Positions 57,928-64,000 of a stretch of DNA of 64,000 nt are shown here, piece by piece. The notes under the pieces were generated by a model, which made no database searches, was not told where the DNA came from, and saw only the letters and a program-made list of their open reading frames with translations. The position numbers were made by a program, and so were the translations under genes. How positions within the stretch are numbered: the first letter of the stretch is position 1; every line of letters starts with the position of its first letter. Where the stretch lies: NCBI GenBank assembly GCA_018401495.1, contig JAGYJX010000010.1:1-64000 (forward strand), in the 5' to 3' direction. Source of the stretch: Rhodospirillaceae bacterium (GTDB lineage: Bacteria > Pseudomonadota > Alphaproteobacteria > Thalassobaculales > Thalassobaculaceae).

Positions 57928-58653
57928 TCAGCCGTAGGCGTGCAGCCGGCCGCCGTGGCGCTTCAGCCAGGCGCGCTCGCGCTCGTAGCCGGGCATCAGC
58001 CGCCCGACCAGCCGCCAGAACCGCGGCGAGTGGTTCATCTCGACCAGGTGCGCCGCCTCGTGGGCGACCACGTAGGCCAGCACGCTCTCCGGCGCCAGGA
58101 CCAGCCGCCAGGAGAACGACAGGTCGCCGCGGGCCGAGCAGCTGCCCCAGCGCGAGGCGGTGTCGCGCACGGTAATGCGGCCGACCGGCCGGCCGAGGGC
58201 GGCGGCGTCGGCGCGGGCCCGCGGGGCGATCGCCTGGCGCGCCTCGGCCTTCAGGAAGTCGGCGACCCGGCGGGCGACGTGCTCGGGGCGACCGGCGACG
58301 TGCAGCTCGGCGGCGCCGTCGGGATCGACGATCCGCCAGACCCCGCCGCGCTGGTCCGGGCGGTGGCGGATGCGGTGCGGCACACCGAGGACCGGCACCT
58401 CCGCGCCGTCCGCAAGTTCGACGCGCGCCGGCAGCCGGGCCAGGCGAGCCCTGAGCCAGCCGATGTGGCGGCGCGCGAAATCGGCGCCGACTTCCGGGGT
58501 CACGCCGTCGGGCAGCACCAGCTCGGGCCCGCCGCGCGCCGGGTCGACGCGCAGCAGCATGCGCTGCGCGCGGGCGCTGCGCCGGGCCGGCACGCGGAAT
58601 TCGGTGCCGTCGGTGTCGGTGATCAGGATCGGGGCGAGCGGGGCCGCGGGCAT
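57928..58653 (-). CDS. YgjP/WLM-like zinc metallopeptidase (DUF45)
   Basis: A 241-aa protein. The zinc site HEAAH in YVVAHEAAHLVEMNHSPRFW has the third His six residues on (NHSP), as in the M48-like YgjP family. The signature RWGSCSARGDLSFSWRLVLA lies just before. Family members are of unclear function; some occur next to restriction or SprT-like genes. It lies between two MFS exporter genes on the same strand, with a 73-bp and a 62-bp gap, so it could be co-transcribed with them. Confidence 0.87.
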   Translation of the reverse strand: MPAAPLAPILITDTDGTEFRVPARRSARAQRMLLRVDPARGGPELVLPDGVTPEVGADFARRHIGWLRARLARLPARVELADGAEVPVLGVPHRIRHRPDQRGGVWRIVDPDGAAELHVAGRPEHVARRVADFLKAEARQAIAPRARADAAALGRPVGRITVRDTASRWGSCSARGDLSFSWRLVLAPESVLAYVVAHEAAHLVEMNHSPRFWRLVGRLMPGYERERAWLKRHGGRLHAYG

Positions 58654-58715
58654 GGTCCCGTGAGGGTGGGTGAGACGCCGATCATGCTAGCCGATTCGCG
58701 CCCCGGCGTCGCCGC

Positions 58716-59921
58716 TCACGAGGCCGCCGTCGGGCGCGGCAGGACGAAGGCCTGGGCCAGGAAGCACAGCGCCCCGCAGGCGGCGAACACGATGCCGAGG
58801 ATCAGGTGGTGGTCGCCCTCGATCCGGCTGACCGCCAGCGACGCCAGCACCCCGACGCCCATCTGCGCGAAGCCCATCAGCGCCGAGGCCGAACCGGCGA
58901 TGTAGGGGAAGCCCTGCAGCGTGCCGGCCATCGCGCTCGGCATGCCGAGGCCCATGCCGAACAGGAACAGCATCATCGGCGCGATCACCCCGACCGTCGA
59001 CAGGTGGCCGATGATCGGCAGCACCAGCAGCGGCAGGCCGCTCGCCAGCACCGCGATCGAACCGAGCCGCACGGTCCGGCGGATGCCGAGCCGCGGCGCC
59101 ACCCGGGTCGCGGTGAAGCTGCCCGACAGGAAGCCGAAGACGTTGAACAGGATCAGCAGCCCGTAGGCCTGCGGCGACCAGCCGAGCTCGACCATCAGCA
59201 CGAACGGCGAGCCGGTCTGGTAGGCCATCAGGCAGCCGAACATGCCGCCGATCACCAGGATGTAGCCGAGGAAGCTGCGGTCGCGGAGCAGGCTGGCGTA
59301 GTTGCGCAGCATCGGCACCAGGTGCAGGGCGTCCGGCACCTTGCGCCGGGTGGTCTCCGGCAGCCGCGCCACGGCGATCGCCGCCAGCACCAGCCCGACC
59401 ACCGCCAGCAGCGCGAAGTTCGAGCGCCAGCCGAACAGCGCGTGCAGCTGCCCGCCGATCGACGGGGTGACCGCCGGCGACAGCGACATGGCGAGCGCGA
59501 TGTACGACATCACCTTGGCGGATTCGGCACCCTCGGTGGTGTCGCGGACCACCGAGCGGGCGACCACCTGGCCGGCGCAGGCGCCGATCGCCTGGATGAA
59601 CCGATAGACGATGAGCTGCTCGACGGTGGTCGCCAGGGCGCAGGCGACGCTGGCCACGGTGAAGAAGACCAGCCCGATCAGCAGGGTCGGCCGCCGCCCG
59701 AACCGGTCCGCCACCGGGCCCCACACCAGCTGGCTGACGGCAAAGCCGGCGACGAACATGGTCAGGGTGAGCTGGACCTGCCCGACGGTGGTGGCGAGCG
59801 TTTCCGCCATCGCCGGCATCGACGGCAGGTACAGGCCCATGGACATCTGGTTGAGCGCCACCATGAAGGTCAGCAGCGCGATCGAGCCGGGTTGGCTGGC
59901 CCGGAAGGCGGGGGGAGGCAT
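58716..59921 (-). CDS. Bcr/CflA-type multidrug MFS exporter (2)
   Basis: A 401-aa major facilitator with 12 predicted helices. MVALNQMSMGLYLPSMPAMA and WGPVADRFGRRPTLLIG are the helix 1 and loop 2-3 family motifs. It is the first gene of a leftward run of exporter, peptidase and exporter. Start at ATG 59921 is preferred over the in-frame ATG at 59930 because AGGA lies 8 bases before it, while the other has no spacing for one. Confidence 0.88.
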   Translation of the reverse strand: MPPPAFRASQPGSIALLTFMVALNQMSMGLYLPSMPAMAETLATTVGQVQLTLTMFVAGFAVSQLVWGPVADRFGRRPTLLIGLVFFTVASVACALATTVEQLIVYRFIQAIGACAGQVVARSVVRDTTEGAESAKVMSYIALAMSLSPAVTPSIGGQLHALFGWRSNFALLAVVGLVLAAIAVARLPETTRRKVPDALHLVPMLRNYASLLRDRSFLGYILVIGGMFGCLMAYQTGSPFVLMVELGWSPQAYGLLILFNVFGFLSGSFTATRVAPRLGIRRTVRLGSIAVLASGLPLLVLPIIGHLSTVGVIAPMMLFLFGMGLGMPSAMAGTLQGFPYIAGSASALMGFAQMGVGVLASLAVSRIEGDHHLILGIVFAACGALCFLAQAFVLPRPTAAS

Positions 59922-60049
59922 GGCGGCCATCCTGGGAACGCGACACGCCGGTATAGGCCGCTCCTTGCTGCGGTGCAACATGGGTTTCCGGGCGACGCCG
60001 CCGGCGCCGGTGCGCTAGGCTGGCCCACAAAGCATCAGGGAGGTTCGCA

Positions 60050-61011
60050 ATGCCCGACTCCGCCGTCTCGTCCCGTCCGATGGCTGTCGCTGCGCTGGAC
60101 GGCGATCCGCCGGTGCTCGCCGCCACCCCGGCCCAGCGCCGGGCGCGGTTCTTCAATTCCGGCAACGCCTTCAACCTGAAGCTTCCGGCGGTGCCGCGGG
60201 CGCGCTTCGAGGCGGAGCGCGACGCCGCCTTCGCCACCGGTGCCGCCACCGGCTGCCACGCCATGGACCAGTCGGCGGCGATCGGCTGCCGGTTTCCGGC
60301 GACCACCCCGCTGGTGCTGGCGCGGTATCTGCGGGTCGCCGCCGGGGACACGCTGGCGACCGCCTTCCTGGCCAGCGGCGAGGTTCATTGCGTGCTGGCC
60401 GGCACCGGCGAGACCATCGGTCGGCGGCGAGACCCTGTCCTGGGGCCCCGGCGACGTGATGGTGCTGCCGGGCGGCCACGAGGTCCGCCACCGGGCCGGC
60501 GCCGACGCGCCGGCGGTGCTGTGGACGGTGACCAACGAGCCGGCGCTCGCCTTCGAGGCGCTGAACCCGCCGGCGCCGGGGGCGGCGCCGGTCGATCCGG
60601 TGCACTACCCCGCCGACGAGATCGCCCGGCAGGTGGCGGTGCTCCAGTCGCTGCCGGAGGCCGCCGACCAGGCCGGCGTCGGCGCTGATCTTCTCGGCCG
60701 AGCGCACCGCCGACAGCCGCAACGCCATGCCGTCGCTGACCCTGGCGCTGAACACCCTGGCGCCCGGCACCCACCAGCGCGCCCACCGTCACAACGCCGC
60801 CGCCATCACGCTGTGCCTCGACGGCGATGCCTGCTTCTCGACGATCGACGGCGAGCGCGTCGACTGGTCGCCGCTGGCCACCATGATCACCCCGCCCGGC
60901 GAGGTGCACAGCCACCACAACGGCGGCGCGCGCCTGGCGCGGTTCCTGATCGTTCAGGACGGCGGCTGGCACTACCACGCCCGCACCATGGGGTTTGCGT
61001 TCGCGGAATGA
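60050..61011 (+). CDS. Double-cupin protein, gentisate dioxygenase-like (two frameshifts)
   Basis: A bicupin of about 320 aa. The first half has PRARFEAERDAAFATGAATG, then LARYLRVAAGDTL and HCVLAGTGETIG. Frames break near 60418-60424 and again near 60679-60684, each by one extra base. The first cupin continues as GETLSWGPGDVMVLPGGHEV. The second has the metal-type motif GTHQRAHRHNAAAITLCLDG and HSHHNGGARLARFL, with three His and one Glu-like ligand positions. The fold fits gentisate/salicylate dioxygenases, but activity is not proven. The start ATG 60050 has GGGAGG at 7 bases. Confidence 0.8.
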
Positions 61012-61069
61012 CCGACCCGCTCGGGGCCGCGCGGCTCCGGCCGGCTCGACGGGGGATGAGGGAATGGGG

Positions 61070-61603
61070 ATGCCGGTTCCGGAGCGCCTGGCGCTCGACG
61101 GGCTGATTCTGCGCCGGGCGCTGGTGGCCGACGCGACGGCGCTGTTCGAGGCCTACGCCGGCGATCCCGAGGCGACCCGCTGGCTGGCCATCCCGACGGT
61201 GCCGGCGGTCGAGCACACCCAGGAGTTCCTGGTGCAGTGCCAGCGTGACTGGGACGCCGGCGAGTCCTTCGTGTTCGCCATGACGGTGCCGGGCAACGAC
61301 CGCCCGTTCGGCGCCATCGACCTTCGGATCGAGGGCTTCCAGGCCAGCTACGGCTACGCCCTGGCGCGCTCGCACTGGGGCCGCGGCTTCGCCAGCCGGG
61401 CGCTGAAGGCGCTGGTCGACCTCGCCCTCGCGCAGCCCGGGATCTGGCGCGCCTGGGCGTTCTGCGACGCCGAGAACCCGGCCTCGGCCCGGGTCATGGA
61501 GAAGGCCGGGATGAGCTTCGAGGGCAGGCTGCGGCGCTGGCACATCGCGCCCAACGTCTCGGGCGAGCCGCGCGACTGCCTGGCCTACGCCAAGGTGCGG
61601 TGA
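61070..61603 (+). CDS. GNAT-family N-acetyltransferase
   Basis: A 177-aa acetyltransferase of the RimJ/RimL-like group. LILRRALVADATALFEAYAG at the start, YALARSHWGRGFASRALKAL (acetyl-CoA loop) and NPASARVMEKAGMSFEGRLR at the end are typical. The ATG at 61070 is chosen because GAGGGA lies six bases upstream; the one at 61064 would have no spacing. The substrate is unknown. It follows the cupin gene by 58 bp. Confidence 0.85.
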   Translation: MPVPERLALDGLILRRALVADATALFEAYAGDPEATRWLAIPTVPAVEHTQEFLVQCQRDWDAGESFVFAMTVPGNDRPFGAIDLRIEGFQASYGYALARSHWGRGFASRALKALVDLALAQPGIWRAWAFCDAENPASARVMEKAGMSFEGRLRRWHIAPNVSGEPRDCLAYAKVR

Positions 61604-61653
61604 AGGCGCGCGAGCGCCTCCGGACGACAAAGGAGAAGACCTCCCTCTCTCTG

Positions 61654-61887
61654 TCGTCATCCCGGCCAAGCGAAGCGCGAGCCGGGAGCCACCCGCCGCC
61701 GCGGCCGTGGTGAAGGCCGGTGCACGTCGCTTCCTGGGTCCCGGATCCGTCCCGCCGGAGGCGGTCCGGTCCGGGATGACGACTGGAGAGAGAGGGCGGC
61801 TCGCTGAACTTGATGACGACGAAGGGGGAGGGCCTCCCCTCTCACTATCGTCATCCCGGCCAAGCGAAGCGCGAGCCGGGAGCCACC
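61654..61887. repeat. Cluster of three REP-like elements in the GNAT-ada gap
   Basis: The 310-bp gap 61604-61913 has no gene. It contains copies of the REP-like element at 61654-61693 (forward), 61735-61783 (reverse, with longer inner palindrome CCGTCCCGCCGGAGGCGG) and 61848-61887 (forward). The two forward copies agree over about 40 bp (TCGTCATCCCGGCCAAGCGA and on). The cluster lies between two convergent genes, as do the others. Confidence 0.82.
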
Positions 61888-61913
61888 GGCCGCTCGGTCG
61901 GGTCCGGAAGGAC

Positions 61914-63035
61914 CTATCCCCGCCCGGCGGCGGCCCGCTCGGCGGCGAGCAGGGCGCGCTTGCGGTCGACCCCCCAGCGGTAGCCGCGCATGGTGCCGTC
62001 GGTGCCGATGGCGCGGTGGCAGGGCACGATCAGCGCCACCGGGTTGTTGGCGCAGGCGCTGGCGGCGGCGCGCACCGCCTTCGGCCGGCCGGCGGCGGCG
62101 GCGAGCTCGGAGTAGGTCCGGGTCTCGCCCATGGGGATGGTGCGCAGCGCTTCCCAGACCTGGCGCTGGAAGGCGGTGCCGCGCACGTCGACCGGCAGGG
62201 CGGCGTGCGGCTCGCGGCCCTCCAGGGTCGCCGCGACGGCGCCGACGGTCTCGCCGAGGCCGTCGGGGTCGGCGGCCAGCTCGGCCCTCGGGTAGTCGCC
62301 CCGCAACTCGTCCAGCAGCGCCCCCTCGTCGTCGCCGAGTCCGACGAAGCAGATGCCGCTCCGGGTGGCGCCGACCAGGACCCGGCCGAGCGCCGACTCG
62401 GCGAAGGCGTAGGCGATCACCGCGCCCTCGCCGCCCTTGCCGTAGCTTGCCGGCGTCATGCCGAGCTGGGCGCCGGCCTTCTCGTAGAGCCGGCTGGAGG
62501 AGCCGTAGCCGGCGCCGTACAGCGCCGACGCCACGCCCTCGCCGGCTTTCAGATTGGCCTTCAGCCGGCCGACCCGGCGGGCGTCCCAGTACTGCCGCGG
62601 GGTGATGCCCATCACGGTCTTGAAGGTGCGTTGCAGGTGGAACGGGCTGAGGCCCGCGGCGGCGCCCAACTCTTCCAGCGTCGGCGCGGCGTCCTCGGCC
62701 GATTCGATCAGCCGGCAGGCGGCGCGCACCGCGTCGAGGCGGGCGTCGCGCGGCGCCGAGGCGTCCGGGTCGCAGCGCCGGCAGGCCCGGAAGCCGGCGG
62801 CCCGCGCCTCCTCGGGGCGCCCATAGAACAAGACGTTCGGGCGCTTCGGGGTGCGCGACGGGCAGATCGGCCGGCAATACACGCCGGTGGTCTTCACCGC
62901 CAGGATGAAGCGCCCGTCGGCCGCCTTGTCGCGGGTCTCGACCGCCCGGTAGCGGGCGTCGTCGGTCGCGTAGCGGTCGGTCGGCTCGAGGGTGTTGACC
63001 ATCGTGGTCGGAACCGTTGCGGTCAGGGCGTTCAT
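61914..63035 (-). CDS. ada: Ada: methylphosphotriester/O6-methylguanine-DNA methyltransferase and regulator
   Basis: A 373-aa trifunctional protein. The N-terminal Ada zinc domain has C54 and C58 in TTGVYCRPICPSR and C85, C88 in RACRRC; C54 takes methyl from phosphotriesters. An AraC-type DNA-binding domain (about 95-190, LEELGAAAGLSPFHLQRTFK) follows. The C-terminal methyltransferase has the acceptor Cys in LIVPCHRAIG. Methylated Ada activates the alkylation response. No alkB or alkA neighbour is seen in the window. Confidence 0.95.
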   Translation of the reverse strand: MNALTATVPTTMVNTLEPTDRYATDDARYRAVETRDKAADGRFILAVKTTGVYCRPICPSRTPKRPNVLFYGRPEEARAAGFRACRRCDPDASAPRDARLDAVRAACRLIESAEDAAPTLEELGAAAGLSPFHLQRTFKTVMGITPRQYWDARRVGRLKANLKAGEGVASALYGAGYGSSSRLYEKAGAQLGMTPASYGKGGEGAVIAYAFAESALGRVLVGATRSGICFVGLGDDEGALLDELRGDYPRAELAADPDGLGETVGAVAATLEGREPHAALPVDVRGTAFQRQVWEALRTIPMGETRTYSELAAAAGRPKAVRAAASACANNPVALIVPCHRAIGTDGTMRGYRWGVDRKRALLAAERAAAGRG

Positions 63036-63178
63036 GGTCGCCTCCTTGGGTCATCGCATGACCCCAAGATGCGCGCAACGCCGGCCCGCCTCACTCCGGT
63101 TCTTGCGGGAGCGGTGAGAAACGTGGCCTGCCCTTCGCGGCGCTTGGCGAGCCCGTCCGCCCTCGGGTAGATGTCGTT

Positions 63179-63677
63179 ATGGTCGAACTTCTGACACCCC
63201 GGCTCCGGCTCCGGCGCGCGCGCCCGGGCGATGTCGACGATCTGCACGCGGTGATGAGCGATCCGGCCGCCATGCGCTACTGGTCGACGCCGCCGCACCA
63301 CGACATCGCGCAGACGCGGGCCTACCTCGACGGCATGATCGCCGCGTCGCCGGACGCCAGCGACGACTTCGTGGTCGAGCACCAGGGCCGGGTGATCGGC
63401 AAGGCCGGCTGCTGGCGGCTGCCGGAGATCGGCTACATCCTGCATCCGGCGCACTGGGGCCAGGGCCTGGCGCGTGAGGCGTTGTCAGCGGTGCTGCCGC
63501 GGCTGTTCGCGACCTTCGCGATCGACGAGGTGGTGGCAGAGGTCGACCCGCGCAACGCGGCCTCGCTGCGGCTGCTGGCGCGGCTCGGCTTCCGCGAGAC
63601 CGGCCGCGCCGCGCGCACGCCTGCGGGTCGGCGACGAGTGGTGCGACAGCGTCTACCTGGCGCTCAGCCGCCGCTGA
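63179..63677 (+). CDS. GNAT-family N-acetyltransferase (frameshift near 63616-63622)
   Basis: A protein of about 165 aa of the RimJ-like acetyltransferase group. LLTPRLRLRRARPGDVDDLH opens it, HPAHWGQGLAREALSAVLPR is the acetyl-CoA loop, and DPRNAASLRLLARLGFRETG the last motif. The frame is lost after GRAART and resumes as LRVGDEWCDSVYLALSRR with a stop at 63677; one extra base explains it. The gene overlaps the 3' end of the converging MoaD/ThiS-like gene by 14 bp. Confidence 0.82.
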
Positions 63678-63927
63678 TCGCGGTCAGCACGATCAGCGCC
63701 GAGGCCGGCCGCAGCGGCGTGTCGAGGGCGGCGCGCTCGCCGTCGACGAACACGTTGATGTGGCGGCGGATCGCCGGCGTGGAATCGCAGATCCGGTCGC
63801 GCATGCCGGGCCAGCGGGCGTCGAGGCCGTCGATCGCCTCGGCGACGGTCGCGGCGGCGACCTCGACGCGGCGCGGGGCGCCCGGGAACAGGCGCTGCAG
63901 GGCGCCGGGGAGGGTGACCGCCACCAT
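63664..63927 (-). CDS. MoaD/ThiS-like small sulfur-carrier protein
   Basis: An 87-aa ubiquitin-fold protein. It ends in Gly-Gly (LTAISGG), the site that is adenylated and thiocarboxylated by MoeB/ThiF enzymes such as the one at 1.9-2.7 kb. The core VEVAAATVAEAIDGLDARWP, INVFVDGE and SALIVLTAISGG follow the MoaD pattern. The start MVAVTLPGALQRLF is chosen because the longer frame adds a low-complexity Arg/Gly stretch. It begins 2 nt after the preceding leftward gene's stop. It may serve molybdopterin or another sulfur transfer. Confidence 0.83.
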   Translation of the reverse strand: MVAVTLPGALQRLFPGAPRRVEVAAATVAEAIDGLDARWPGMRDRICDSTPAIRRHINVFVDGERAALDTPLRPASALIVLTAISGG

Positions 63928-63929
63928 CC

Positions 63930-64000
63930 TCAGGCCTCGACGACCATGGTCTCCACCGACAGCACCGTCGGCAGGTGCTCGGCCACGCACTGCCAGCTGT
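63930..64000 (-). CDS. C-terminal fragment, possibly a BNR/sialidase-like repeat protein (partial)
   Basis: The last 22 codons of a leftward gene that enters from the right edge: SWQCVAEHLPTVLSVETMVV, then EA and a TGA. The pattern GxSWxxVAEHLPxVxSVE resembles the end of BNR/sialidase-like beta-propeller proteins that I recall next to MoaD/ThiS-like genes. With so little sequence this is a guess. It runs 2 nt into the MoaD-like gene and should be in the same operon. Confidence 0.5.
   Translation of the reverse strand, partial: SWQCVAEHLPTVLSVETMVVEA

Overview
The window is about 64 kb of very GC-rich DNA with the gene content of an alphaproteobacterial chromosome, most likely a member of the Rhodospirillales in the broad sense. 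The evidence is the dnaA-dnaN-recF-gyrB block next to rpsT, enoyl-CoA hydratase, mutM, ubiE and ubiB, together with TRAP transporters, a non-pyrrolysine MttB protein, an NsrR/globin pair and GANTC sites. No genus can be named from the sequence alone. I saw no rRNA, tRNA, CRISPR array or prophage.

Layout. 0-4.4 kb: a NUDIX hydrolase, then the leftward run coaBC-dut-moeB followed by an exported protein. 4.49-5.86 kb: a complete-looking IS3-family element inserted in an intergenic REP-like repeat. 5.9-20.5 kb: mixed metabolic genes, including an MttB-like methyltransferase, MntR, phenylalanine hydroxylase, a threonine aldolase, a sugar isomerase-like TIM barrel, two tandem lipoproteins, an acyl-CoA synthetase with a DsbA-family isomerase, a truncated globin with NsrR, an FAD oxidoreductase with a beta-hydroxyacid dehydrogenase, and a DehI-like protein. 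20.5-25.5 kb: a leftward TRAP transporter (P-Q-M) followed by a leaderless NMT1/THI5-like protein and a 2OG-Fe(II) oxygenase.

25.7-32.6 kb is a zinc-homeostasis island. Leftward it runs zur, a 54-aa membrane peptide, znuC, znuB, znuA, a CobW/COG0523 GTPase and a WD40 protein. Rightward, from a shared palindromic operator-like site, it runs folE, a deletion remnant of a second COG0523 gene, and DUF1826. 32.7-34.7 kb: a molybdopterin oxidoreductase. 34.9-47 kb: ubiB and ubiE leftward, then mutM, a small exported protein, echA, rpsT, a 670-bp regulatory gap, dnaA, dnaN, recF and gyrB rightward. 47-64 kb: DUF599, a Pat-type acyl-CoA synthetase/GNAT fusion, a solute-binding protein with a histidine kinase, a class A PBP, two Bcr/CflA exporters, a YgjP-like metallopeptidase, a cupin protein, two GNAT proteins, Ada and a MoaD/ThiS-like protein.

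Two points matter for any reader. First, about 16 single-base indels break 15 genes, including essential ones (dnaA, dnaN, dut, ubiE). The protein signal resumes immediately in another frame each time, so these look like base-calling errors and not real pseudogenes. Second, ubiB and coaBC, which in my recollection are often neighbours in alphaproteobacteria (ubiE-ubiB-coaBC-dut), are here separated by about 30 kb of accessory genes that carry an IS and REP-like repeats. The most interesting biology is the zinc island with its COG0523 deletion remnant and microprotein, the perfect NsrR palindrome before the globin gene, and a possible disrupted small gene in the dnaA upstream region.
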